Shown here in pieces: positions 1-8,640 of a stretch of DNA of 64,000 nt (position 1 is the stretch's first letter; each line of letters starts with the position of its first letter). The notes under the pieces are model-generated. The model searched no databases. It saw nothing but the letters and a program-made list of their open reading frames with translations, and was not told where the DNA came from. This stretch comes from Daejeonella sp. H1SJ63. GTDB taxonomy: Bacteria > Bacteroidota > Bacteroidia > Sphingobacteriales > Sphingobacteriaceae. The stretch is taken from positions 21,946 to 85,945 of the forward strand of contig NZ_JARKMZ010000018.1 of assembly GCF_029360775.1 (NCBI RefSeq). Direction: 5' to 3'. The translations under genes and the position numbers were made by a program.

Positions 1-1407
1 AAAACGAATATGCTGAAGCGAATAAACCGAAGTATTCAAATAGCTCGACTTGTCAGGATACAATCCCCGAAGTACTGTTACAGATCCATCCTGAATATTG
101 ATATTATTCCGGATACTGCTTACCTCATCTTTATAATACTCAATACCACTGTTCGCAGTCCAGAAGCGGCTCAGATCAGAGAACACTTCTACTGCTAAAT
201 TTGAGGTTTGTATCTTGTCCCGCTCAAGTCCGCGAACCTGACTGCTGTTCTTCTGACTATTTCTCTCTTCAATAGTAGAATTCAATGAGCCTGTAAATTG
301 AATCCTGTTTAAAACAGCAGAATTTTGATCAATACTATACTTCAGATAACTGAGATTTCTGCCCTGAACCCCCATCTTATTGACTTTAAAATTCTCAAGC
401 CTTACTTTATGAAAAACATCTACATCCTTTTGCTGAACAAACTGGTTTGCAATAATCAATTCCGATTTACCGGAGATCTTCAATTTTAATTTTAAGCTGG
501 CATCTGATTCAGTATATCCGGAAGGCGATTGCCTTCCGGTAGTATCTCCACCTATCAGATCACCGAAATCCTTCATTCCCAAAATTCCTGAAAAAGCCAT
601 TTTTGAGGTTGAATATTCAAATTCAGTACTTCCTGAGCGTTCCATATTACCGCTACCATATCTTCCGCTTAAACTCCCTTTAAAAGTCTTGGCAGATGAA
701 TAAGAAGGCTCTTTAGTAAATACCTGTATCACACCTCCCATGGCATCAGAACCATACTGGACTGAACCGCTTCCTCTCAAGACCTCGATTTTACTGACTG
801 AAAAGGGGTCTACGGTGTTCATATACTGATTGGGCCCATACCTGAAAGTAGAGTTGTTCAATCTGATCCCATCAATCAGGATCAGCGTCTGATTACCGGT
901 CAGGCCCCTGATAAATGGCGATCCTCCGCCATGATTGGTTTTTTGAACAAAAACTCCGGGAATGATGCTTAAAGATTCTGGTGTTGTACGGGGAATATTC
1001 TCTGACTGTGCAGGCAAATTCAAAACGCCCGAAGCAAAGGGTAAATTAAGTGATGGGCTGTTTCTGCGGGAAGCTGAAATCACCTCTACCTCAGGAAGTG
1101 AGCCTGCCTGAGGTACTAAAAATATCTCCAGATCAAGATCCTTCTGCCCCAGCTCAACAGTGGTTTGATAGGATTCAAAACTAAGGTGGCTAACTTTTAA
1201 CTGATAGACTCCGGGCTGAATATTCTTAAAACTAAAATCTCCATTAATCCCGGTACCCGAACTTGCCGATACAGGGCCCTCCAGACTGATACTCACTCCC
1301 CTGATTACATTCCTGTTCAGCTGATTATAAACAGTTCCTTTTATAGTCTGAGCGGACAGAGTTACAGAAAGTAAAATAGCAGAGAGTAGAATAAAATACC
1401 TTTTCAT
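1..1407 (-). CDS. TonB-dependent outer-membrane receptor (N-terminal part; cut by window edge)
   Basis: I translated this frame by hand from the ATG at 1407. It stays open to base 1, so the C-terminal barrel lies outside the window. The visible 469 residues begin with a signal peptide ending ...LSVTLSAQ. Next comes a carboxypeptidase-regulatory-like beta-sandwich (about 21-105), then a TonB plug domain (about 115-225) with the segments FIRGLTGNQTLILIDGIRL and IEVLRGSGSVQYGSDAMGG, and then the first barrel strands. This is the BtuB/siderophore-receptor type rather than SusC, because the plug lacks the SusC-like extended N-terminus. The substrate cannot be read from the sequence. It lies 32 bp downstream of the YncE/phosphoesterase gene on the same strand and is probably co-transcribed with it. 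Confidence 0.93.
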   Translation of the reverse strand, partial: MKRYFILLSAILLSVTLSAQTIKGTVYNQLNRNVIRGVSISLEGPVSASSGTGINGDFSFKNIQPGVYQLKVSHLSFESYQTTVELGQKDLDLEIFLVPQAGSLPEVEVISASRRNSPSLNLPFASGVLNLPAQSENIPRTTPESLSIIPGVFVQKTNHGGGSPFIRGLTGNQTLILIDGIRLNNSTFRYGPNQYMNTVDPFSVSKIEVLRGSGSVQYGSDAMGGVIQVFTKEPSYSSAKTFKGSLSGRYGSGNMERSGSTEFEYSTSKMAFSGILGMKDFGDLIGGDTTGRQSPSGYTESDASLKLKLKISGKSELIIANQFVQQKDVDVFHKVRLENFKVNKMGVQGRNLSYLKYSIDQNSAVLNRIQFTGSLNSTIEERNSQKNSSQVRGLERDKIQTSNLAVEVFSDLSRFWTANSGIEYYKDEVSSIRNNINIQDGSVTVLRGLYPDKSSYLNTSVYSLQHIRF

Positions 1408-1439
1408 ATTAATATTAAAAATCAAAAACCGGAACGAAT

Positions 1440-3905
1440 TTAATCGTCATCGTCTTTCCTCTTTTGTTCAAGCTTCAAAAATGCGCTTCTGCGCGGAGCA
1501 GGCATAACAGAACCTTCACCCCTGACAGATTTCCAGACCACTTCATTCAGATCAAGGTCGGGTGCTGCGTCCTCTCTTGCAAAATTCCATTCCTGTGAAC
1601 GTTCAGCACTCTTATTCCATGCAGTGTTACGCTGTTCAAGATCAATGTTTGCAGGTTTAACTTTATACGGTTTGAAATCAGGGTTTGAGGTGAAACAATC
1701 AGACATCGGAATAGCTGCAGCATCATACTGACTCATTGGAGGTAATCCAAGTATCAGTTCAATGGTTCTGAGCATCCCTGAGGTTGAATACATATTACTG
1801 TTCACTGAATTCCTTTTTACATAAGGACTAATTACAAAGGCCGGCGAACGGTGGGCATCAATATGATCCGGACCGTTCTGAGCATCATCCTCAAGTACAA
1901 AAATTGCAGATTCCTTCCAGATACTGCTATTGGAAATTATTTCTACCAACTGCCCGAGAGCCAGATCATTATCAGCAACTGCAGCGGTTGGTGTTATTTT
2001 ACCAATCCTTTGTCCGCTGGTATGGTCATTCCCAATCCTGATCGTATTAAAGCGCGGAACCGCATTTTTAGAAAGTAATGAGTCAAAATCTTCCTTAAAT
2101 GCCGCTATTCTGTCTATGTCCTTAATATCCAGATTATAACTCGGGAACTTCGGAGCAATATGCCCGACGAGTGATTTCAATGTTGCTCCGTCTTTGGTTG
2201 TAAATTCACCATAGCTGCGATAGCTTATACCAGCACGTTTGCAATAATCCCAGATAAACCCATCGCGCGGATAAGCAATCTTTCTGCTTCCTTCATAATC
2301 ATAAGTACCACCACGGCTCCCATAACTGGTAGGCCATGACTTTTCTACATAATCATTGGCATATGCAGCCATACTCCAGTTATGCCCATCAGCACTTACC
2401 TCAGCATCTACATAAAAATTATCAAGCAGAACAAACTCTCTTGCCAGAGCATGATGGTTCGGTGTTACCTTTTCAGGGAAAATACATAAATTCGGATCAC
2501 CATTGCCTTCTTTAATATCTCCAAAGACCTGATCATAAGTACGGTTTTCCTTGATCACATAGAACACATATTTAATTGGTGATTTCCCTCCCTGGATATT
2601 GGGGACGGGATTATTAACTGCGCCTTTGGATTTGGTCTCTTTTTCCTTATTGTAGGGAGTGTTGGCATAAACCTGCTTTGAGAAAACCTCAAGCTGCGCA
2701 TCGCCGGGCTGATCAATGATAGATAATGAGCCCTTAAATAATCCTCCGATATACTGAACTTCTTTCTGCTCAGTGATTCCCTGATGCACCCCACTGTTAT
2801 CTGTCTTCTTAACCGGCTGCGGTCCATTGGGATTAGCCAGAGAAGTAAAGCCCTTTCCGTTAGAAACAAATATCTTTTTACCTGCTACACGTACATTGGT
2901 AGGATACCATCCGGTAGGGATAAAACCCTTTGAACTGCTCTTTCCCGGAGTTAAAACATTGAAAACAGCCAGACAATTATTATCTGCATTTGCCACAAAA
3001 AGTGTCTTTTCATCTTCAGACAATGCCAATCCGTTAGTGGTTGAACCGGTTAATCTGGTCGGGTAGAGAGAGGTAGAAATAACTTCAATTACTTTATGAG
3101 ACTTTGTATCAATGACAGATACTGAATTATCATTGGCATTTGCTACAAACAGATATTTTCCACTTTTATTCTGAATAAGCTCATTCGGATGACTTTCAGT
3201 GGCTATCTCTGATGTGATACGATTTGCCTTTATATCATAAACAGCAACCTTATCTGCTCCCCATAAAGAGATATATAGTTTACTTTTATCTGCTGAGAGA
3301 AGGCAGTCATAAGCCTCAGCACTCAGATCAACTTTATTCAGAATTTTCTTACTGAGCAGATCAAAAACATACAGGGAATTATTCTCCTTTGTTACAGTAT
3401 ATAAACGGTTTGCTGCATCGTCGAGCTCAATACCCGTCGGACCGATCTTTTCTGTTGGCCAGGCTTTTCCAAGAACCAGGGTATCAGCCTTCCCAAGCTT
3501 TTTATTGACTATAGGATAAGCCAGAATAATATTATCATTCGCACCTGAAGCATATAACTTCTTCTCATCAGCACTAAATTTTAAACCATACCATGCCTTT
3601 GCGATGGGCTGCTCATGCAATACCTTTTCAGACTGAGGGTCTATCAGCTGAATGCTATGCTTGCTCTGCCCGTTATTTGTAACGGCCAATAGCTTTTGCG
3701 ATCCGGAGATCTGAATATTCAAAGGCAAATCTCCCAGTGGCAATGAGCGGCCGGCCGGATTTAATGACCAGCCATTGGGCAGCGTTAATCTGGCAGGTTT
3801 AGTATTATTAGAAATATTCTGAGCTGATGTACTTATCGTTGCCAGTACAAATGCAATTAGCGGAACAATGGATCCGGCAATCCTTAAGCTTTTAAAAAAA
3901 TTCAT
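1440..3905 (-). CDS. Secreted YncE-type beta-propeller / phosphoesterase fusion protein
   Basis: This is an 821-residue exported protein. The signal peptide ends near ...ISTSAQ (about 29). Residues about 45-400 form repeated propeller blades of the YVTN/YncE type (for example FVANANDNSVSVID and LFVANADNNCLAVF). Residues about 445-760 match the PF04185 phosphoesterase family, which includes phospholipase C and acid phosphatase: ENRTYDQ near 455, then DDAQNGPDHIDAHRSP near 675, which carries the metal-binding Asp/His set. The family hydrolyses phosphomonoesters or phospholipids in the periplasm or outside the cell; the substrate here is unknown. The acidic tail KRKDDDD is unusual. Its position directly upstream of a TonB-dependent receptor suggests that a released product, perhaps phosphate-linked, is imported; this is inference. 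Confidence 0.88.
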   Translation of the reverse strand: MNFFKSLRIAGSIVPLIAFVLATISTSAQNISNNTKPARLTLPNGWSLNPAGRSLPLGDLPLNIQISGSQKLLAVTNNGQSKHSIQLIDPQSEKVLHEQPIAKAWYGLKFSADEKKLYASGANDNIILAYPIVNKKLGKADTLVLGKAWPTEKIGPTGIELDDAANRLYTVTKENNSLYVFDLLSKKILNKVDLSAEAYDCLLSADKSKLYISLWGADKVAVYDIKANRITSEIATESHPNELIQNKSGKYLFVANANDNSVSVIDTKSHKVIEVISTSLYPTRLTGSTTNGLALSEDEKTLFVANADNNCLAVFNVLTPGKSSSKGFIPTGWYPTNVRVAGKKIFVSNGKGFTSLANPNGPQPVKKTDNSGVHQGITEQKEVQYIGGLFKGSLSIIDQPGDAQLEVFSKQVYANTPYNKEKETKSKGAVNNPVPNIQGGKSPIKYVFYVIKENRTYDQVFGDIKEGNGDPNLCIFPEKVTPNHHALAREFVLLDNFYVDAEVSADGHNWSMAAYANDYVEKSWPTSYGSRGGTYDYEGSRKIAYPRDGFIWDYCKRAGISYRSYGEFTTKDGATLKSLVGHIAPKFPSYNLDIKDIDRIAAFKEDFDSLLSKNAVPRFNTIRIGNDHTSGQRIGKITPTAAVADNDLALGQLVEIISNSSIWKESAIFVLEDDAQNGPDHIDAHRSPAFVISPYVKRNSVNSNMYSTSGMLRTIELILGLPPMSQYDAAAIPMSDCFTSNPDFKPYKVKPANIDLEQRNTAWNKSAERSQEWNFAREDAAPDLDLNEVVWKSVRGEGSVMPAPRRSAFLKLEQKRKDDDD

Positions 3906-3939
3906 TGAAGAAAATTAATTAAGATTATAAATACTAAAA

Positions 3940-3977
3940 GCAAGAAAGGCTCTGCTTTATACAAAAGAGGCCTTTCC
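3940..3977 (-). terminator. Rho-independent terminator after the GMC oxidoreductase pair
   Basis: On the minus strand GAAAGGC (3970-3976) pairs with GCCTTTC (3944-3950). The loop itself can partly pair (CTCTTTT with an A-rich stretch), and the stem is followed by TTGCTTTT. It lies about 100 bp past the end of the gluconate dehydrogenase subunit 3-like gene and before the YncE/phosphoesterase gene, so it separates the two minus-strand transcription units. Confidence 0.6.
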
Positions 3978-4077
3978 ATATTAATTCTTCATTAATAAAA
4001 TATCAATAAACAGAATATACTATTTGTACCTATCTATTCAATATGGTACAAATTCAGATCTGTGTTTACGGCAAGAC

Positions 4078-4761
4078 TCAGCTTTCCCAGGTCATCATCT
4101 TTCCTCTGTCTTCCTTTTTCAAACACTGATCAAGGGTTTTCTGATCATATTCAAGTCCGTACTGCTTCAGTACATCATCCGGCACCCCATCCCACTCATT
4201 TGGCTGATTTCCCTTATATCCCATATCTTCAATTCCTATTTTACTGGTAAAAAATCCAGTTGCTGTCAGGTTACGCATAGTATTGAAAAAGCTTACACCA
4301 GCGGCATTCTCCGGAGCAGCCTTTTGGGGATATGCGATCAGATCTACAAGCTCGATTTGCTGCGCTTTGGATGCCTCAGCAAAAGATTTTTTAAACAGTT
4401 TTAAAGATTTTACATCCAGCCATTTCAGGCCACCCCTAAGGGGTAATTGATATCTGGGCTGATCTTTTGCTATAAATTCAATAAACTCAGGAACTTTAGC
4501 ATCGCTGGCACTTCCTGAATGGTCATCCTTCGGAATAATGATATCTGCAAGGATTGTAATGGTTCCCATCTCGGCTGCCGTAAAAAAAGTTTCCGACATC
4601 AGTTTTTCATCGATCAGCTTTTCTTCAGGAGTACGGCCATAGACCCCGGCCTTCCCGCTTCCGGCAGATTTGCTTCCATCTTTTTTATCACATGAAGTTA
4701 ATATAGTTCCGACGCTTACAGTTCCTACTGCCAGTGCCTTTAGTGAATCTCTTCTATTCAT
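4078..4761 (-). CDS. Gluconate 2-dehydrogenase subunit 3-family protein (small subunit of GMC dehydrogenase)
   Basis: This 227-residue protein starts MNRRDSLKALAVG, a twin-arginine-like export signal, and is followed by a lipobox-like ILTSC at about 20-24, so it may be both Tat-exported and lipid-anchored. The remainder (about 45-220) resembles the gluconate 2-dehydrogenase subunit 3 family: ETFFTAAEMGTITILADIII and a C-terminal GYKGNQP motif. Such small subunits accompany FAD-binding GMC subunits that lack their own signal, and carry them across the membrane as a folded complex. The GMC gene lies 3 bp upstream. The exact role of this family in electron transfer is not visible from sequence. 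Confidence 0.88.
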   Translation of the reverse strand: MNRRDSLKALAVGTVSVGTILTSCDKKDGSKSAGSGKAGVYGRTPEEKLIDEKLMSETFFTAAEMGTITILADIIIPKDDHSGSASDAKVPEFIEFIAKDQPRYQLPLRGGLKWLDVKSLKLFKKSFAEASKAQQIELVDLIAYPQKAAPENAAGVSFFNTMRNLTATGFFTSKIGIEDMGYKGNQPNEWDGVPDDVLKQYGLEYDQKTLDQCLKKEDRGKMMTWES

Positions 4762-4764
4762 CTG

Positions 4765-6504
4765 TTAAATATTACGCTTTTTTAACTGATCTACAATATA
4801 CTCTGATGCTCTCAATGACAGGGCAAGAATAGTCCAGGTAGGATTTTTATCTGCCTGAGATACAAATGATCCGCCATCAACCACAAAAAGATTTTTAACA
4901 TCATGTGCCTGATTGTATTTATTTAAAACCGATTTGTTACGGTCATTCCCCATACGGGTAGTTCCAACCTCATGAATAATCCTTCCCGGCGCTTCCAATC
5001 CATATTTCCTGTCTTCACCCGGTTTTTCGCCATTTGCAATTCCACCCATTGAATGAATAATCTCTTCAAAGGTATCCTGCATATGTTTGGCCTGTTTGAT
5101 CTCCTGATCTGTCCAGTTATAATTAAATCTTAAAACAGGAATTCCATATTTATCAACAACACCGGGATCTATTTCGCAGTAATTATCAATACGTGGAATA
5201 CTCTCACCGCGACCGGCAAAACCTACCGTAGAGCCATAGTATCTCCGGTAATCGTCTTTCAGTGAAGCGCCATAGCCGCCTGCTGCTTTCATCTTGCCAT
5301 CTTTCCCCGGGAATTTTCCATTGTTATTTTCCATACCGAAACCGAATCCATATGCCGGCATTCCCAGTCCACCCCAGAATTCAATATGATAACCACGGGC
5401 AAAATCAAGTTTTTTATTATCAAGCCACCAGGGAATATACAGGTGTAGTCCTCCAACACCATCTTCATTATAGCGCTTTCTGTCCATCAACTGTGGAATA
5501 AATGCACCGCGTGAAGAGCCAGTTGAGTCATGAAGATATTTGCCAACCATTCCGCTTGAATTAGCGAGACCGTTTGGATGAGCTGAAGACCTGGAGTTTA
5601 GCAATAAACGGGCAGACTCACAAGCACTTGCTGCCAGAACAACCACTTTTGCATTTACCTGATATTCCTGCATATCTGTCTTATCAACATAAGAAACACC
5701 GGTAGCAAGGCCTTCACTATTGGTCAGCACCTCTCTTGCCATTGCATTTACATATACATCAGCATTCCCCGTTTTTCTTGCAGGTTTTACAAGACAGGTC
5801 GATGAAGAAAAATCGGCATGTACAGAACACCCACGATTACACTGATTACAGAAAAAACAGGATCCGCGATCTTTATTAACCGGTCTGGTTAAAATGGAAA
5901 GCCTTGAAGGTATAACCGGGATTCCAATTTTGTTTGCTGCCTGCTTGACCATCAGCTCATGCAATCTGGGCTTTGGAGGAGGAAGAAAATGTCCATCCGG
6001 TTCATTATAGATGCCCTCTTTGGTTCCAAAAATCCCTATCATTTTATCGATCCGGTCGTAATATGGCTTTACATCATCATAGCCAATTGGCCAGTTATCG
6101 CCTAAACCATCAAAATCCCTGCGCTTAAAATCATTTGGGCCAAATCTTAACGATATCCTGCCCCAATGATTAGTACGGCCACCAAGCATACGCGAACGGA
6201 ACCAGTCGAATTCTGTACCATTCTTCCTCGTATAAGGTTCACCATCAATCTCCCAACCGCCATAAGCGGCATCAAAGTCGCCAAATGCACGGTTTGTTGA
6301 AGCACCTCTTCGCGGCGATTCATAAGACCATTTAAGTTGCGTTTGTTGCTCCGGATTTGCTGGATCATAATCAGGACCTGCCTCAAGCAGAGCCACCTTA
6401 AGACCTGCCTCTGTAAGTACTTTCGCAGCCATACCCCCACCTGCACCTGACCCAACAATACATACATCGTATAACTCGCCCTTAGTTTTAATTTCTATTG
6501 CCAT
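4765..6504 (-). CDS. GMC-family FAD-dependent oxidoreductase (sugar/glucoside dehydrogenase type)
   Basis: The protein is 579 residues. The N-terminal dinucleotide-binding loop GSGAGGG is at 18-24, followed by the second FAD contact GGRTNHWGR. The C-terminal GMC signature HEVGTTRMG with NPTWTILAL supplies the usual active-site histidine region. A cysteine cluster, CFFCNQCNRGC, lies near the middle (about 217-227). Similar clusters are reported to bind an Fe-S centre in FAD-dependent glucoside 3-dehydrogenases. There is no signal peptide, so export would depend on the Tat-like partner encoded 3 bp downstream. The likely reaction is oxidation of a sugar or sugar glycoside in the periplasm with electrons passed to the respiratory chain. 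Substrate is inferred, not shown. Confidence 0.9.
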   Translation of the reverse strand: MAIEIKTKGELYDVCIVGSGAGGGMAAKVLTEAGLKVALLEAGPDYDPANPEQQTQLKWSYESPRRGASTNRAFGDFDAAYGGWEIDGEPYTRKNGTEFDWFRSRMLGGRTNHWGRISLRFGPNDFKRRDFDGLGDNWPIGYDDVKPYYDRIDKMIGIFGTKEGIYNEPDGHFLPPPKPRLHELMVKQAANKIGIPVIPSRLSILTRPVNKDRGSCFFCNQCNRGCSVHADFSSSTCLVKPARKTGNADVYVNAMAREVLTNSEGLATGVSYVDKTDMQEYQVNAKVVVLAASACESARLLLNSRSSAHPNGLANSSGMVGKYLHDSTGSSRGAFIPQLMDRKRYNEDGVGGLHLYIPWWLDNKKLDFARGYHIEFWGGLGMPAYGFGFGMENNNGKFPGKDGKMKAAGGYGASLKDDYRRYYGSTVGFAGRGESIPRIDNYCEIDPGVVDKYGIPVLRFNYNWTDQEIKQAKHMQDTFEEIIHSMGGIANGEKPGEDRKYGLEAPGRIIHEVGTTRMGNDRNKSVLNKYNQAHDVKNLFVVDGGSFVSQADKNPTWTILALSLRASEYIVDQLKKRNI

Positions 6505-6584
6505 CAGATAAATATTGCGTTACTTTCCAACAAATTTTCTTGAAAATAAACAATATTTAATTGCCTGAAGAAATATAATTTAAT

Positions 6585-6617
6585 GAAAAAACTGCAGCTT
6601 GAATTCTAACTGCAAAA
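6585..6617 (-). terminator. Probable terminator after the biotin carrier gene
   Basis: On the minus strand TGCAG (about 6609-6613) can pair with CTGCA (about 6592-6596) around a GAATTC-containing loop. It is followed by TTTTTTC, just past the stop codon at 6620. The stem is short, so it is moderately supported. Confidence 0.45.
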
Positions 6618-6619
6618 AC

Positions 6620-7120
6620 TCAGGAAAAGATCATCATCACCTGATTCTTTTCAACCTTATCACCTGCTTTAACCTTTATCATTTTAACCACAACATCTGC
6701 CGGTGCCTTAATGATATTTTCCATTTTCATGGCTTCCAGAACCAGAAGATTTCCTCCTTTAGGTACAGATTCTCCATCAGTAGTCAGAACCCTTAGAACA
6801 AGCCCGGGCATAGGCGCCCTGAGCTCAGATACCTTAGCCGAACTCAGATTATCCATCCCCAACTGATGTAAAAGTTCATCGTGACTGTCAGTAAGTTTCA
6901 TTGTGTAAACAGATGAACCTACTTTTATCGAACAGGTCTTTTCAGATCTGTCGATTTCAATAAGTTCGGCATTATACGACTTATTGTTATGAAGTATATG
7001 AAAGGTTCCTGAATTCACTTTCAAGAAATCTGCTTCAACAGAAATACCATTAATATAATGATGCTCCTTCTCAGAAGTAATCTCAAAGTTGTATTTATCG
7101 TTAACCTTTACCTTATACAT
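6620..7120 (-). CDS. Biotin carboxyl carrier protein (biotin/lipoyl attachment domain)
   Basis: This is a 166-residue protein. The C-terminal domain (about 98-166) is a biotinyl domain with the biotinylation motif EAMKM; the acceptor lysine is K132. It is preceded by APMPGLVL and followed by the GDKVEKNQ hairpin. Residues 1-95 form a small beta-rich region typical of carrier subunits of acyl-CoA (propionyl/methylmalonyl-type) carboxylases in Bacteroidota. The biotin carboxylase and carboxyltransferase partners are not adjacent in this window. The neighbour 3 bp upstream is a DUF4159 gene, an unrelated function as far as can be judged. An oxaloacetate decarboxylase gamma/alpha role is possible but less likely. 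Confidence 0.85.
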   Translation of the reverse strand: MYKVKVNDKYNFEITSEKEHHYINGISVEADFLKVNSGTFHILHNNKSYNAELIEIDRSEKTCSIKVGSSVYTMKLTDSHDELLHQLGMDNLSSAKVSELRAPMPGLVLRVLTTDGESVPKGGNLLVLEAMKMENIIKAPADVVVKMIKVKAGDKVEKNQVMMIFS

Positions 7121-7123
7121 AAT

Positions 7124-7795
7124 TTACTGTGTTAATGCATACTGAATTAAATTTGCACCCATTCTAAGTGCTTTTTGCCTTGTCTCAGCCGAATCACCGG
7201 GATAAGTACCGGCATCCTCCCAGCCATTTCCAAGATCCGATTCAAATGTATAATAACAAACAATCCGGCCTTGATATATTAAAGCAAAACCTTGCGGCCT
7301 CCTGGCATCATGCTCATGAATTTTGGGAAGGCCGTTCGGAAATTTGAATTTTTGATTGTAGAGGAGGTGATTTACCGGAAGTTCAACAAAGTCAAGCTCC
7401 GGAAAAACGCGTTTCATCTGAGGACGGATAAATTTATCCAGCCCATAGTTATCATCAATATGCAAAAATCCACCCCCGATCAGGTATTTCCTCAAATTCT
7501 GTGCTTCTGCATCAGAAAAAACAATATTCCCATGCCCCGTAAGATAAATAAAAGGATAATTGAATAGTTCTGCACTTCCTGCCTCAACAACTGCTTCCTC
7601 CTTATCAAAATTAGTCCCGAGATTTGAATTGCAAAAGCTTATCAGATTTGGCAATGCCGTCCTGTTTGCATACCAGTCGCCACCTCCATTGTATTTTAAC
7701 TTGGCAATCTTATAAGATGGGGCATAAAATGAAAGGAATATCCCTGAGAGAACAAACACAGAAAGAAAAAAGTAACTACTCTTCAGACTTTTCAT
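7124..7795 (-). CDS. DUF4159 domain-containing protein
   Basis: The protein has 223 residues with an N-terminal hydrophobic segment (about 8-25) that could be a signal peptide or anchor. The rest matches the DUF4159 pattern: GGGDWYANRTALPNLI near 37-52, YLTGHGNIVFS, and GGGFLHIDDNYG, the last resembling a glutamine-amidotransferase-like or ThuA-like fold. In Bacteroidota such proteins often occur near von Willebrand-domain and MoxR gene sets, which are absent here. No function is established. It overlaps no gene and ends 3 bp before the biotin carrier gene. Confidence 0.8.
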   Translation of the reverse strand: MKSLKSSYFFLSVFVLSGIFLSFYAPSYKIAKLKYNGGGDWYANRTALPNLISFCNSNLGTNFDKEEAVVEAGSAELFNYPFIYLTGHGNIVFSDAEAQNLRKYLIGGGFLHIDDNYGLDKFIRPQMKRVFPELDFVELPVNHLLYNQKFKFPNGLPKIHEHDARRPQGFALIYQGRIVCYYTFESDLGNGWEDAGTYPGDSAETRQKALRMGANLIQYALTQ

Positions 7796-7831
7796 CCGTT
7801 TATTTTTTGTTTTTAAAAGGTGATGAACCTA

Positions 7832-7863
7832 CCTGCCGGTATGCAGGCCTGCCTACCGGCAGG
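7832..7863. repeat. 32-bp near-perfect GC-rich palindrome (REP-like)
   Basis: Two 16-nt arms meet at 7847/7848 and read CCTGCCGGTATGCAGG and its complement, with one mismatch at the eleventh position. The element is strikingly GC-rich against the AT-rich spacer between the DUF4159 gene and rsmE. Immediately beside it a 9-bp inverted pair, ATCATGATT (7871-7879) and AATCATGAT (7911-7919), forms a second hairpin. Palindromes of this composition recur in Bacteroidota intergenic DNA, so a dispersed REP-like element is likely. It could also act as a transcript 3'-end structure for rsmE. Confidence 0.7.
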
Positions 7864-7923
7864 CATGGCGATCATGATTTAATAATCATACCCTCTGCGG
7901 GTTTTGGCAAAATCATGATAGTT

Positions 7924-8625
7924 TCATCGGTTTAAAAAATTGATCTCAAAACAAGCTTCAAGGGCTGCGGTTTCAGTTCGAAGCCTTGAATCTCCAAGGC
8001 TGACCGGAATAAAATTATTCTTTAATGCCAGATTAATTTCTTCCTGACTAAAATCACCTTCCGGCCCGATCAATACAAGATAATCAGAATTTAAGCTGAT
8101 CTCCTCTTTCAATGAGTTTTTCTTAGCAGGGATACAATGTGCAATGAACTTCTGTGATGAGGGGTTCTTCGAAACTAATTCTGAAAAACGAACAGGCTCA
8201 TTTAATTTAGGACAATAGGCTTTAATAGATTGTTTAACTGCCGAAACAATTACCTTATTCAAACGTTCAGTTTTAACATCCCGGCGTTCAGAACGATCGC
8301 AAATGACCAGGGTGATTTCATCAATCCCAATCTCAGTTGCTTTTTCAAGAAACCACTCAATCCGTTCAATATTTTTAGTGGGGGCAACTGCGATATGCAG
8401 ATAATGATTTCGCTTCCCATAATTTTTCAAATGAGAAATTACTTTCAGACCTGTTCTTTTGGGATGAGGATCCACAATTACAGCTTCATAGAAACCCCCT
8501 TTACCGTCTACCAGATTCAACTTTGATCCGGTATCAAGTCTGAGTACTTTGATGCAATGCTTGCTTTCTTCTTCGCTCAGAGTATATTTTTCCGACTGAA
8601 TATCTGGCGTATAGAAAATATGCAT
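7924..8625 (-). CDS. rsmE: 16S rRNA (uracil-1498-N3)-methyltransferase
   Basis: The 233-residue length is typical of RsmE, which methylates U1498 of 16S rRNA using S-adenosylmethionine. The N-terminal PUA-like part (about 1-70) is followed by a SPOUT/trefoil-knot methyltransferase domain. Family landmarks visible are KNIERIEWFLEKATEIGID near 100-118, RSERR near 135, LIGPEGDFSQEEI near 183-195 and the knot motif SLGDSRLRTETAA near 207-219. It ends in a short spacer holding GC-rich palindromes and begins 15 bp after the CNNM/CorC-type gene. Confidence 0.95.
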   Translation of the reverse strand: MHIFYTPDIQSEKYTLSEEESKHCIKVLRLDTGSKLNLVDGKGGFYEAVIVDPHPKRTGLKVISHLKNYGKRNHYLHIAVAPTKNIERIEWFLEKATEIGIDEITLVICDRSERRDVKTERLNKVIVSAVKQSIKAYCPKLNEPVRFSELVSKNPSSQKFIAHCIPAKKNSLKEEISLNSDYLVLIGPEGDFSQEEINLALKNNFIPVSLGDSRLRTETAALEACFEINFLNR

Positions 8626-8640
8626 AAGCCGGGGTCAGTG

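Noticed and set aside
4024..4404. 126-residue plus-strand frame antisense to the gluconate dehydrogenase subunit 3-like gene
   Set aside because: The minus-strand product has a convincing export signal and family sequence; the antisense frame has none.
7624..7935. 103-residue plus-strand frame covering the DUF4159 start and the palindrome
   Set aside because: It is built partly from the palindromic repeat (CRYAGLPTGRHG-like translation), a known way for such repeats to make spurious open frames.
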